From NCBI GenBank assembly GCA_964408805.1, contig CAYPAV010000002.1:186001-250000 (forward strand): a DNA stretch of 64,000 nt, in the 5' to 3' direction. The stretch is from CAYPAV01 sp964408805. GTDB lineage: Bacteria > Pseudomonadota > Alphaproteobacteria > UBA8366. The notes beneath the pieces were generated by a model, which ran no database searches, was not told the origin of the DNA, and saw nothing but the letters and a program-made list of their open reading frames with translations. Position 1 is the first letter of the stretch. Every line of letters starts with the position of its first letter. Both the position numbers and the translations under genes were made by a program. Positions 1-8,908 of this stretch are shown here, one piece after another.

Positions 1-1
1 T

Positions 2-937
2 GATGTCCACGAGGCGCGGTTCATGCGGGAATACGACCCCCGCGAGGAACGCGCCACCCGCGACATCGTCAGCCGTGCGATGTACGAACTGATGCAGGAC
101 GAAAGCCGGGTGGGGCCTCATGGCGGGCTCTATATCACCATGCGCCATCTTGAGCCGAAAATGGTGGCGCGCGAATTCAAGGGCATGGTCGATCGCTGCC
201 GGGACGTGGGTTTCGATCTTGTCGGCGGGCTGGTCGAGGTCGTGCCGACGGCCCATTACATGATGGGCGGCATCAAGTTCGACATCGACTGCAAGACCGA
301 GCTTCCCGGTCTCTTCGTCGCCGGCGAGGATTCGGGCGGGGTCCACGGTGCGAACCGCCTCGGCGGCAACGGGGTGGCGAACTCGACCGTCTTCGGCGGT
401 GTCGCGGGCGACGTGATCGGCCCCTGGGTACGGAGCGACGGCGGCTTCGCGACCCCCGACGAAGACATCATCGAGGCCAGTGTCGGTCGTGCCTTGGCGC
501 CCTTCGAGAAGCCGGCGGGAGACCTGAATGCAATCCGCGAGAAGCTCTACAATTTGATGTGGGACGACGTCGGCATCATTCGGACGAGCGAGTCACTCGC
601 ACGCGGCAAATCCGCGCTCGACGATCTCGCACTCGAACTCGACGGAAGTGGATTGGCCGATCCCGGCCGGGCGTTCAACCTCACCTGGCACGACTGGATG
701 AACCTAGAGAGCCAGATTCTGGTCAGCCAGGCGATCTGCGCCGCCGCCATCGAGCGGGAGGATTCCAGGGGCGCCCATTTCCGAGCCGATTTCCCCGAAA
801 CCCGTGATTTGGAGAATTCGAAGAACACCGTCGTGCGGCTCGGCGCCTCCGGAATTTCGATCGCCTCCAGCCCGGTCGAGTTCACTCGCGTGAAGCCGGG
901 CGAAAGCTTGATTGACGATTCCGCCGCGGCGGAATGA
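2..937 (+). CDS. Fumarate reductase/succinate dehydrogenase-type FAD flavoprotein, C-terminal part
   Basis: The last 311 codons of a gene that begins upstream; the frame is open to base 2. The conserved block HGANRLGGNGVANSTVFGG (about window residues 114-132) is the FAD-contacting segment typical of SdhA, FrdA and L-aspartate oxidase. A helical C-terminal domain follows, as in that family. These enzymes oxidise succinate-like dicarboxylates or reduce fumarate-like ones. A class I fumarase follows 53 bases downstream, so this protein probably makes or consumes the fumarase substrate. Without the N-terminal FAD and substrate residues, fumarate reductase, succinate dehydrogenase-like and aspartate oxidase cannot be separated. 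No iron-sulfur or membrane subunit lies downstream. Confidence 0.8.
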   Translation, partial: DVHEARFMREYDPREERATRDIVSRAMYELMQDESRVGPHGGLYITMRHLEPKMVAREFKGMVDRCRDVGFDLVGGLVEVVPTAHYMMGGIKFDIDCKTELPGLFVAGEDSGGVHGANRLGGNGVANSTVFGGVAGDVIGPWVRSDGGFATPDEDIIEASVGRALAPFEKPAGDLNAIREKLYNLMWDDVGIIRTSESLARGKSALDDLALELDGSGLADPGRAFNLTWHDWMNLESQILVSQAICAAAIEREDSRGAHFRADFPETRDLENSKNTVVRLGASGISIASSPVEFTRVKPGESLIDDSAAAE

Positions 938-990
938 GCTATAATGAATACGGGCCAGCGACGGGGCATCGGATCCCCGAAGGAGCGACC

Positions 991-1959
991 ATGACCATCA
1001 AGGAACCGGACATCTACGCCGCCGGCATGGAGATCATGCGCCGCGCCGCGATCGACATTCCGGAGGATTACCGCGACGGCCTTCGCGTCATGCTGGATGA
1101 CGAGGAAGAGGAGCTCGCGCGCTTCGTCCTGCAATCGATGCTGGAGAACTGGGAAGCGGCCGAGGCCGATCGCCGCGCCATGTGCGCCGATACCGGGTTG
1201 CCGCGCTACTTCGTCAAGATCGGCAACGAAGCCAGCATTTCGGGCGGTCCTATTGCGCTGGAGAAGGCGCTCCGCACGGCGACGGCGGACGCGACCCACG
1301 AAATTCCGCTCAGGCCGAACCGGGTCCATCCCCTGTCGCGCCAGGACAACAACAACAATGTCGGCATCAACGCGCCCGAGATCGAATATTCCTTCGAGCC
1401 GAATGCCGATTGGATCGACATCACCACGGTTCACAAAGGGGGATTGTTCGGCTCCGATTATCGCATGCTGTTTCCGGGCGACGGCATCGACGGCATCAAG
1501 CGGTTCTTCCTCGACGTGATGTATGAATTCGGGCGGCGCGGTCTGGCCTGCCAGCCGGCGATCGTCGGTATCGGTCTTGGCGGCAGCAAGGACATCTGCA
1601 TGACGCTCGGCAAACAGGCGGCGTGCCTTCGCACCGTCGGCGACCGCAATCCGGACCCCAGGATCGCCGAGTTGGAGCTGGAGCTGAAGGAGATGGGCAA
1701 CAATATCGGCATGGGGCCGATGGGCTTCGTAGGCAAATCGATGGTGATCGATTGCCATATAGAGGTCGGTTACACCCACACGGGTGCCATGCCGATCAGC
1801 GTCCACAGCTTCTGCCTGTCGTCGCGGCGCGCGGTGGCCCGCCTGCACCCGAACGGCGAGACCGCCTATCGAACCGATCCCGATTGGTTCACCCCCTATA
1901 TGCGGCGAGAGAGCGTCGAATGGACGAATGCAGACGCCGACCGGGCGGCGGCGGGATGA
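991..1959 (+). CDS. Class I fumarate hydratase, alpha subunit (TtdA/FumA N-terminal type)
   Basis: 322 residues, the catalytic half of a two-subunit [4Fe-4S] hydro-lyase that interconverts fumarate and malate (or tartrate and oxaloacetate). Cysteines in the family contexts MCADTGLPRYFVKIG, GSKDICMTLGKQAACL and HSFCLSSRR are candidate cluster ligands. The ATG at 991 is preferred over the upstream ATG at 934 because AAGGAG lies 6 bases before it and the homologous sequence starts here. Its stop overlaps the beta-subunit start (ATGA at 1956-1959), so the subunits are translationally coupled. Fumarase against tartrate dehydratase or mesaconase is not decided by sequence. Confidence 0.88.
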   Translation: MTIKEPDIYAAGMEIMRRAAIDIPEDYRDGLRVMLDDEEEELARFVLQSMLENWEAAEADRRAMCADTGLPRYFVKIGNEASISGGPIALEKALRTATADATHEIPLRPNRVHPLSRQDNNNNVGINAPEIEYSFEPNADWIDITTVHKGGLFGSDYRMLFPGDGIDGIKRFFLDVMYEFGRRGLACQPAIVGIGLGGSKDICMTLGKQAACLRTVGDRNPDPRIAELELELKEMGNNIGMGPMGFVGKSMVIDCHIEVGYTHTGAMPISVHSFCLSSRRAVARLHPNGETAYRTDPDWFTPYMRRESVEWTNADADRAAAG

Positions 1960-2615
1960 AGGAGCACCGCCTGGAGGTTCCGGTCAAGCCGGGGGCGCTG
2001 GACGGCCTCGAGCTCGGCAACGTCGTCTATCTCGACGGCGTCCTCTATACCGGACGCGAGGGCCTCTACAACAAAATCGTCGTCGACCGCGCGACCCCGC
2101 CGGTCCCGCTCACCTCGGTCTCGAACGCGAATTTCCACTGCTCGCCCGCCGCTGCGGTGAAGGATGACGGAAGCTTTGAGATGGGCGCCGTGACGGCGAC
2201 CGCGAGCTTCCGTTTTTCGCGCTATCTCGAAGACTGGTTCAAGCTCTCCGAATGCAAGCTCATCATAGGCAAGGGCGGCATGTCGGAGGAAGATTACAAG
2301 ACCCATTTCGTCCCAAACGGCGCGATCTACCTCACCACCGTCGGCTACGGTACGGGGGCCCTTCTCGGGCGCGGCATCAAGCACATCCGCGACGCCCATT
2401 GGCTCGACGAGCTCGGCATCGCCCAGGCGATGTGGGTGCTGGAAGTCGAACGCTTCGGCCCCTTCTTGGTCGAGAGCGACCTCGCCGGCAACAGCCTCTT
2501 CGAGCAACAGAACCGGATCGTCAACGAGCGGGTGGACGAGGTCTATGAGGGGCTGAAGGAACCGGCCCTGAAACGCTACGGCGAGACCACGTCTCGGGAC
2601 GACGAAGTGGTTTAA
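1956..2615 (+). CDS. Class I fumarate hydratase, beta subunit (TtdB type)
   Basis: 219 residues starting MKEHRLEVPV at an ATG that overlaps the alpha-subunit stop by 4 bases. It corresponds to the C-terminal domain of single-chain FumA/FumB and to TtdB, the swivelling domain that completes the active site. The motifs LIIGKGGMSEEDY (about residues 101-113) and FVPNGAIYLTTVGYGTGALL support this. The upstream frame is open to 1623, but that extension only shadows the alpha gene. The stop TAA overlaps the convergent MFS gene by 4 bases (TTAA). Confidence 0.88.
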   Translation: MKEHRLEVPVKPGALDGLELGNVVYLDGVLYTGREGLYNKIVVDRATPPVPLTSVSNANFHCSPAAAVKDDGSFEMGAVTATASFRFSRYLEDWFKLSECKLIIGKGGMSEEDYKTHFVPNGAIYLTTVGYGTGALLGRGIKHIRDAHWLDELGIAQAMWVLEVERFGPFLVESDLAGNSLFEQQNRIVNERVDEVYEGLKEPALKRYGETTSRDDEVV

Positions 2616-3823
2616 CGTCGGCGCCGTTCGCGTCCGAGGTTCCGCGGCAAATACCCGGCGAGCACGGCCAGCCCGCACATGATGCCGCCGCTCGCGAAGA
2701 AGACCGCCGAGAGCGGGAACACCAGCAGGAGCAGCGAATAGAGGGCGGGCATGGCGAGGCGTGCGCTGTCCCGATAGGTCGAGAAGACGGTGGTCATTTC
2801 GGAGCGGTCGTGGGCACGGACCGCGCGGAGGAACGGCACGTTCCCGGCCCCGTCCGCAATGCTGATGCCGATGGCGCCGATGATTAGAATTCCCGCTGCT
2901 TGGAGCGGCCATCCCGCGACGACGCCGACCGTGAGGGTCAGCACGCCTGCCGTGGCGAAGCCGATGGTCAAGAGCCGGCGGAGGCCGATCTTGCGCCCGA
3001 GCCAGCCCCAGAGCATCACCGTATACATGGCCGACGCGCCGGCCGAGACGATCAGCCCGCCCGCCTCCTCGCCAAGGCCGCTGGAGGCGGCGTAGATCGG
3101 CGCATAGACGTAGAACATGCCCCACCAGCTCGCCCGCCCGACCGCCAGTACCCAGGCAAGCCTTAGGCGCGGCTGCGAAAAAAACCGCCGGACGAAGCGT
3201 AAGGGATTGACTTGCGCGCCCACGCCCGGCACCTCGCCTACCGCGCGGGGCACCCGTAGAAACAAGAAATAGGCAATCATCAAGAGGGCGAAGGCGCCGC
3301 TCACCACATAGGGCAGCCAGATCGCCCCCCGGCTCTGCAGGAAGACGCCGAGTGCGGGGCCGATCATCCAGCCGGCGCCCATGCAGAGGGCGCGAACCGG
3401 CTCGAAACGCATCAGGTCGTTCCTCGGGATTCGCTCCAGCACATAAAGATTGAGACAGATCATGATCGAGGCGGCGCCGAACATTTGCAGTATCAAGGCC
3501 GGCACGAAGGTCTGCAGGTTGTAGATCGAGAACAGGACCGGCGAGATGACGAGACAGGAAGCCCCCAGCAGCAACGTCCAGCGCCGCCGCAAGCGGCGGA
3601 CGATCCAGGGCACGAAGAGGCTGGCCGCGAGGGCAACGACGCTGACCGAGAAATAGAGCACGCTGACCTTCTGCGCATTGCCGAGAAGGTGATAGGCTTG
3701 CAACGGAATGAGGGCCGAGAGGGTGGCCCGCGCGAAGGCCTCAAGCGCGAACAGCACGATAAAGGCCGGACCGCCCGGCCGCAGAAAGGCCTCGCCCAGA
3801 ACTTGCCAATCGAAAAGTCTCAC
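2612..3823 (-). CDS. MFS transporter
   Basis: 403 residues, highly hydrophobic, with roughly 12 predicted membrane helices split by a central basic loop, as in the major facilitator superfamily. Short basic loops such as RRLRRRW and LGRKIGLRRL lie after helices at positions typical of MFS inter-helix loops. Substrate cannot be told. It stands alone on the minus strand between the fumarase operon and selA, diverging from selA over about 120 bases. No residue pattern links it to selenium transport. The stop shares TTAA with the fumarase beta stop. Confidence 0.8.
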   Translation of the reverse strand: MRLFDWQVLGEAFLRPGGPAFIVLFALEAFARATLSALIPLQAYHLLGNAQKVSVLYFSVSVVALAASLFVPWIVRRLRRRWTLLLGASCLVISPVLFSIYNLQTFVPALILQMFGAASIMICLNLYVLERIPRNDLMRFEPVRALCMGAGWMIGPALGVFLQSRGAIWLPYVVSGAFALLMIAYFLFLRVPRAVGEVPGVGAQVNPLRFVRRFFSQPRLRLAWVLAVGRASWWGMFYVYAPIYAASSGLGEEAGGLIVSAGASAMYTVMLWGWLGRKIGLRRLLTIGFATAGVLTLTVGVVAGWPLQAAGILIIGAIGISIADGAGNVPFLRAVRAHDRSEMTTVFSTYRDSARLAMPALYSLLLLVFPLSAVFFASGGIMCGLAVLAGYLPRNLGRERRRR

Positions 3824-3949
3824 AAGGCCCCGCTTCGCACCTGATTGGCGGAGAGTCTACTACATTGCCGCGATCCGCCACGCCATCGACATTGACGCCG
3901 GGGATGCCGGGTCCTACGGTTCGGGCGAACTCTGGGATCCGTGCGATTC

Positions 3950-5356
3950 ATGTCCGAGACATCAAAACCCGCCCAATCCGCCATTCCCTCGGTCGACGCC
4001 GCCCTGCGGCTGCCGGGCGTCGATGCGTGGGTGGAGAAACTCGGCCATACGATCACGACGGAGGCCGTCCGCGACGTACTGGCGACGCTGCGGACGGATC
4101 TTTCCGCCGATCCGGCCACCGACAGTTCGCCGACGGCGATTGCGGCAGCGGTGGGCGAACGGCTCACCGAACGGATGGCCCCGGGCCTTCGCCGCGTCTT
4201 CAACCTGACAGGCACCGTCCTTCACACCAATCTCGGCCGGGCCCCGTTGCCGGAGGAAGCCTTGGACGCCATTGCCGAGACGGCGCGGGGCGCCTCGAAT
4301 CTGGAGTTCGATCTGGCCTCCGGACGGCGGGGTGATCGCGACGCCATCGTCGAGGACCGCTTGCGACGGCTGACCGGTGCGGAGGCCGCCACCATCGTCA
4401 ACAACAACGCGGCCGCGGTGATGCTGGTGTTGAACACGCTGGCCAATCGGAAGGAAGTGCCGGTCTCGCGCGGCGAATTGATCGAGATCGGCGGCGCCTT
4501 CCGCATCCCCGACATCATGGCGCGCTCCGGTTCGAAGCTGGTCGAGGTGGGGACGACCAACCGCACCCACTTGAAGGATTATGCCGAAGCAATCGGCCCC
4601 AGAACCGGCCTGTTGATGAAGGTTCACACCAGCAATTACGAAGTCCAGGGCTTCACCGCCGAGGTCAAGGAGCGCGCCCTTGCCGAATTGGCGCATCAGC
4701 ATGACTTGCCGATGGCGGTCGATCTCGGCAGCGGAGCGCTTGTCGATATGACCCGCTTTGGGCTGCCGCACGAACCCACCCCGTCGGAAACACTCGGCGA
4801 CGGCGCCGACCTGGTGACCTTCAGCGGGGACAAGCTGCTCGGTGGCCCGCAGGCGGGGTTGATTGTCGGGCGCACCGATCTGATCGGGAAACTGAAGAAG
4901 AATCCGCTGAAGCGGGCGATCCGCTGCGACAAGATGACCTTGGCGGCGCTCGACTGCGTGCTCGGCTTTTACGAAACCCCGGAACGGCTGGCTGACAAGG
5001 TCCCCTCGATCCGCCTGCTGGCCCGGTCGCGGGGCGACATTCGTCAGGCGGCCGAACGCTTGCTGACCAAATTCCGCGAGGCACTGGACGGCCAGGCGAG
5101 CGTCGAGATCGTCGACTGCATGAGCCAGATCGGCAGCGGCGCGCTTCCGGTGGAAGCCCTGCCGAGTGCCGCCCTGGCGCTGACCCCTATCGTCCCCGGG
5201 AAGCGCGGCAAGGGCGGGGCCCTGAAAAGACTTACCACCAGCTTTCGGGACCTTCCCCTCCCGGTAATCGGCCGGATTCAGGACGATGCGTTGATCTTCG
5301 ATCTTCGCTGTCTCGAGGACGAGGCCGGATTCTTGGCCCAACTGGGCGCGCTGTAG
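3950..5356 (+). CDS. selA: L-seryl-tRNA(Sec) selenium transferase
   Basis: PLP enzyme that converts Ser-tRNA(Sec) to Sec-tRNA(Sec) using selenophosphate. The N-terminal region has the typical IPSVDAALRLPGV, and LTGTVLHTNLGRAPLPEEA is the family core motif. The PLP lysine lies in FSGDKLLGGPQAG; counted from the ATG at 3950 it is residue 295, the same number as in E. coli SelA, which supports this start over the GTG at 3941. Length (468) is normal. selB follows after 10 bases. It is the enzymatic prerequisite for reading the in-frame TGA at 32102 as selenocysteine. Confidence 0.96.
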   Translation: MSETSKPAQSAIPSVDAALRLPGVDAWVEKLGHTITTEAVRDVLATLRTDLSADPATDSSPTAIAAAVGERLTERMAPGLRRVFNLTGTVLHTNLGRAPLPEEALDAIAETARGASNLEFDLASGRRGDRDAIVEDRLRRLTGAEAATIVNNNAAAVMLVLNTLANRKEVPVSRGELIEIGGAFRIPDIMARSGSKLVEVGTTNRTHLKDYAEAIGPRTGLLMKVHTSNYEVQGFTAEVKERALAELAHQHDLPMAVDLGSGALVDMTRFGLPHEPTPSETLGDGADLVTFSGDKLLGGPQAGLIVGRTDLIGKLKKNPLKRAIRCDKMTLAALDCVLGFYETPERLADKVPSIRLLARSRGDIRQAAERLLTKFREALDGQASVEIVDCMSQIGSGALPVEALPSAALALTPIVPGKRGKGGALKRLTTSFRDLPLPVIGRIQDDALIFDLRCLEDEAGFLAQLGAL

Positions 5357-5366
5357 GGCGGCCTCG

Positions 5367-7289
5367 ATGATCATCGCGACCGCCGGCCATATCGATCACG
5401 GCAAGACCTTGCTGGTCCAGAAACTGACCGGTGTCGACACCGACCGCCTGCCGGAGGAGAAAGCGCGCGGCCTTTCGATCGATCTCGGCTTTGCCTATGC
5501 GGATCTCGGCGACGGATCGATCTCGGGCTTCGTCGACGTGCCGGGCCACGAGCGTTTTATCCGGAACATGTTGGCCGGCGTCAGTGGAGCCGATTTCGCG
5601 CTCCTGATCGTCGCCGCCGATGACGGCCCGATGCCGCAGACCGAGGAGCATCTGGCGATCCTCGACCTGCTGGGTGTCGAGACGGGCGCCGTGGCGCTCA
5701 CCAAAATCGACCGGGTCGACGAAGCGCGCGTCGCCGAGGTCGAGGAATTGATCGCCATCCTGCTCGACGGCACCAGCCTCGAAGGGGCCGAGGTCTTCCC
5801 GGTCTCCGGGATCACGGAGGACGGGATTCCGGAACTCCGCGAGCATCTGGCGACGATCTCGGGCGACCTGCCCGATCGGGGACGAGACGGGAACTTCCGG
5901 CTCGCCGTCGATCGCTGTTTCACGTTGTCGGGTGCGGGGCTGGTGGTTACCGGGACCGTATTTTCGGGCGATGTCTCGGTCGGTGACCGACTGATGTTGA
6001 CCCCGCTCGGCCGCGAAGTGCGGGTCCGCGGCATCCATGCCCAAAACCAGGAAGCGGAGGAAGGCGGGGCCGGTCAGCGCTGCGCTCTCAACATCACCGC
6101 CCAGGGTCTGAGCCGCGCCAATGTTCATCGCGGAGACTGGCTCGCCGCCCCGGAAGCACACGCGCCGACCCGGCGTTTCGATGCCAGGATTCGGGTTCTC
6201 CGCGACGAGAAACGACCCTTGCGGCATTGGACGCCGGTACATCTTCATCTCGCCGCGACCGACGTGACGGGCCGAGTTGCCATTCTCGAAGGTCGCGCGA
6301 TCGAACCCGGCAAGAGCGGGCTGGTACAGCTCGTGCTCGATGAACCGGTGGGCGCCCTTTGGGGCGATCGCTTGATTCTCCGCGATCAATCGGCCCGACG
6401 CACCATCGCCGGCGGCCGGGTCATCGACCCCTTTGCCCCCGCTCGAGGCCGCGCGCGCCCGGAACGCCTTGCCACCGTGGCGGCACTCGAGACCGCGGAC
6501 CCCATTGACGCCCTTCGCACATTACTGGACGCGGCACCCGCCGGGGTCGCCCTTGAACCCTTCGCGCGGTCGCGGAACATGGCCCCCGGCGAGGCGACGG
6601 AGCTTTGGCGAGACGTCCAGATGCATCGGGTCGGCCGACCCGAGGATCCGATTGGCGTCGCCTCGGCGAGGTGGGATGAACTTGGGGCCGCGACATTGGC
6701 GGCCCTCGCCGAATGGCACAAGGCGCATCCCGGCGACCCAGGTCCAACCGAGGATCAACTCCGCCGCGGGCTCGCGATCCGGGTGCCGCCGGACCTATTC
6801 GCGGCCCAATTGCTGGGCCTGATCAGCGCCGAGAAGATCGCGCGCGACGGCGCCACTCTGCGCTTGCCCGGCCACCGCGCGGCCATGTCCTCGGCGGAAA
6901 CCGCGCTCTGGGAGAAGATCCGACCCATGATGGAGGAAGGCGGTCTTCGCCCGCCCCGGGTCCGCGAACTGGCGGAAGCGGTGGGACAGCCGCCACAGGT
7001 GATCGAGCGCTTCCTCTTCCGCGCGGCGCGTCTAGGCATCGTCCACGCAGTGGCCAAGAACCGGTTCTACCCGCCCGCCACCATGCGCGACCTCGGCCGG
7101 GTCGCCGAAGGGCTCGCGGCGAAGGCCGATGACGGCCTCTTTTCCGCCGCCGATTATCGCGACGCGACCGATATCGGCCGCAACGTGACCATCCAGGTCC
7201 TGGAATATTTCGACCGGTCGGGTTTCACCCAGCGCGTCGGCGAAGGCCGGCGCATCCGCAAGCCCGTGGCCGAGGTGTATTTGTCCTGA
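5367..7289 (+). CDS. selB: Selenocysteine-specific translation elongation factor
   Basis: 640 residues. It delivers Sec-tRNA(Sec) to UGA codons followed by a SECIS hairpin. The GTPase domain shows G1 AGHIDHGKT (residues 6-14), G3 DVPGHE (about 58) and the SelB form of G4, TKID. EF-Tu-like beta-barrel domains follow. The last 250 or so residues fit the winged-helix repeats that bind SECIS, with basic ends such as GEGRRIRKP. Full length, so the SECIS-binding part is present. It forms a tight operon with selA. selD and the tRNA(Sec) gene are not in this window. Confidence 0.96.
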   Translation: MIIATAGHIDHGKTLLVQKLTGVDTDRLPEEKARGLSIDLGFAYADLGDGSISGFVDVPGHERFIRNMLAGVSGADFALLIVAADDGPMPQTEEHLAILDLLGVETGAVALTKIDRVDEARVAEVEELIAILLDGTSLEGAEVFPVSGITEDGIPELREHLATISGDLPDRGRDGNFRLAVDRCFTLSGAGLVVTGTVFSGDVSVGDRLMLTPLGREVRVRGIHAQNQEAEEGGAGQRCALNITAQGLSRANVHRGDWLAAPEAHAPTRRFDARIRVLRDEKRPLRHWTPVHLHLAATDVTGRVAILEGRAIEPGKSGLVQLVLDEPVGALWGDRLILRDQSARRTIAGGRVIDPFAPARGRARPERLATVAALETADPIDALRTLLDAAPAGVALEPFARSRNMAPGEATELWRDVQMHRVGRPEDPIGVASARWDELGAATLAALAEWHKAHPGDPGPTEDQLRRGLAIRVPPDLFAAQLLGLISAEKIARDGATLRLPGHRAAMSSAETALWEKIRPMMEEGGLRPPRVRELAEAVGQPPQVIERFLFRAARLGIVHAVAKNRFYPPATMRDLGRVAEGLAAKADDGLFSAADYRDATDIGRNVTIQVLEYFDRSGFTQRVGEGRRIRKPVAEVYLS

Positions 7290-7581
7290 GTCGTCTTCCG
7301 ATGGCGCGACGAAGCCACAACGAACGCTCACGAGAACATTTCACTGAACATTCGACGAAGGCGTTCTCGCGGATTCTTCATGGTAAGAAATTCATATTAT
7401 AGAAGTTAATTATAAATTTATTTCTTCTTTTTAAAGAAAACTACATTCGATGCGATACATAAGATTCGTTATACGATTCTAAATGAATATTTTTCCCGTA
7501 TTGTTAGTAGTAACTAATTTGCATATAAAAAATAAGGAAAAATAAAAAATGAAACACTAATAAATCGTCTCATGGGAGGGC
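7290..7581. other. AT-rich intergenic region with short inverted repeats
   Basis: About 290 bases without a gene. From about 7370 to 7570 the sequence is very AT-rich, unlike the GC-rich surroundings. Inverted repeats seen are CGAGAAC at 7331-7337 with GTTCTCG at 7363-7369, and TTTCTT at 7421-7426 with AAGAAA at 7434-7439. The first may act as a weak selB terminator. No tRNA(Sec)-like structure was recognised. The composition fits a promoter region of acquired DNA. Confidence 0.6.
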
Positions 7582-8412
7582 ATGGTGGAATTCGCGAGAA
7601 TTGACGTCGACCATCTCAAGGCGGAACTGAAGGTTCAGGAACGCGCCATTCAGCAAGCGCGCCGAAACCTGCCCGCCAAGACAGACACCAACCTGGACAG
7701 CGCCCAACGCGACATCGTCCAGCACTGCAGTCTGATGCTGGAGCATGCGCGGCAGATATCGACGGAGGAGCTCGATTCCGACCATCAGCGCCGCCAGGAG
7801 ATTGAACTGGAAATCGATGCTTCCCGGATCGAGACGATCCCCGGGCGATCCGCGCAACAGATTCACAGCGCGCAATACGATAGTCGCGCCCCCCTGATCC
7901 ATGACCGAAAGACGGAAAGGCTCATGCGACGCGAGTTGTCCGCCTTCGTCACATCGAACGAGATCCACCGGGAATCCGATTATCCCGACTCGCACATTCT
8001 CCATTGGGCGATCGTGGTGGCGCTCGTCGTCGCGGAGTCGATCGCCAACAGCTACTTCTTCTCCAAGGGCAGTGACCTCGGGCTGCTGGGCGGCGTCTTT
8101 CAGGCCTTTCTCATTTCGGTCGTCAATATCGGCGCCTCGCTTCTCGCCGGGCTCTATGTGCTGCCATCGTTCAATCATGTGAAGGAACTGCCCCGACCCC
8201 CAACAGTGGTTCGACGGATTGTATCCAGTTATAGCGAACCGGCGGGGGTATATCTCAAGTCGTTCGTTCAGCGATTGAAATCGATTGCGGATCCGGGACT
8301 ATGGGACCAAATCACGCATTCGTTGGCTTTATGCAATGATTTTCTTGAAAAACACTTGGATTTTCGAATCCGCCGGCCCGAATGGCTTTCGAGGAAGGCG
8401 TCAAGCGAATGA
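7582..8412 (+). CDS. Unrecognised membrane protein with N-terminal helical domain and two central TM segments
   Basis: 276 residues. Residues 1-130 are charged and helical, probably coiled coil. Two hydrophobic segments follow at about 140-158 and 167-190, separated by a short loop with FFSKGSDLGLLGG; the C-terminal 85 residues are soluble. GGAGG lies only 2 bases from the ATG at 7582 but 5 bases from the GTG at 7585, so the GTG may be the real start. The stop overlaps the next gene (ATGA), so the two are coupled. I do not recognise a function. The AT-rich upstream region and the two-gene membrane arrangement suggest an accessory module, possibly a membrane effector; that is inference only. 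Confidence 0.65.
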   Translation: MVEFARIDVDHLKAELKVQERAIQQARRNLPAKTDTNLDSAQRDIVQHCSLMLEHARQISTEELDSDHQRRQEIELEIDASRIETIPGRSAQQIHSAQYDSRAPLIHDRKTERLMRRELSAFVTSNEIHRESDYPDSHILHWAIVVALVVAESIANSYFFSKGSDLGLLGGVFQAFLISVVNIGASLLAGLYVLPSFNHVKELPRPPTVVRRIVSSYSEPAGVYLKSFVQRLKSIADPGLWDQITHSLALCNDFLEKHLDFRIRRPEWLSRKASSE

Positions 8413-8891
8413 CCTTCAAGGATGAACGGGATATTCATCTGTACAGCATGAACGTGGAATATGCGGTCCGCGCGCGCGCCGACTTCATCCATATCCGCCA
8501 CGAATTCACCCGCTTCCTCGTTTTGATCAATTCCGGCGGGATCGGCCTCTGCCTGACCTATATCGCCATTTCGAAATTCTCGACCACCGGCGTCCTCTAT
8601 CCGCTTCTGTTTTTTGTTGGCGGTCTGTTTTGCGTGGGTTGGGGCATGCGCAATGATCTCGAAGATCATTTTCGCCGGCAGAAAGAGGAAAGCGATGTCG
8701 CCGCCGACCTGACGGACATTTTCCTGAACGTCGACGATCTGGACGAAGTCGACGAAGCGCTGCGCCGGCGCCTTGGATCCGAACCCAAGCATCCCATCGA
8801 GAAACTGAAACTTTCGTTCAAGATTTCGTTCTTATGCTTGCTGGTCGGGCTGGTGTGGGGATTCGGCTATATTGTCTTTGTCTCCCAATAA
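8409..8891 (+). CDS. Unrecognised three-TM membrane protein
   Basis: 160 residues from the ATG at 8409, whose start overlaps the previous stop by 4 bases. An upstream in-frame ATG at 8382 exists but would overlap more. An N-terminal helix of about 35 residues precedes a TM pair (about 37-54 and 61-78), a charged cytoplasmic helix rich in D, E and R (about 79-130), and a C-terminal TM segment (about 136-158). The layout, a helix plus TM hairpin plus helix, resembles small membrane effector or SLATT-like families, but no motif proves it. Partner of the preceding gene. Confidence 0.65.
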   Translation: MTFKDERDIHLYSMNVEYAVRARADFIHIRHEFTRFLVLINSGGIGLCLTYIAISKFSTTGVLYPLLFFVGGLFCVGWGMRNDLEDHFRRQKEESDVAADLTDIFLNVDDLDEVDEALRRRLGSEPKHPIEKLKLSFKISFLCLLVGLVWGFGYIVFVSQ

Positions 8892-8908
8892 GCGGCCCGG
8901 CGTCTCCC

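Noticed and set aside
547..1848. 433-codon minus-strand ORF over the fumarase region
   Set aside because: Shadow frame overlapping two recognised genes.
3962..5374. 470-codon minus-strand ORF antisense to selA
   Set aside because: Shadow of selA; no recognisable domain.
7290..7581. tRNA(Sec) gene next to selB
   Set aside because: The spacer is AT-rich with no 90-base cloverleaf and no recognisable tRNA ends.
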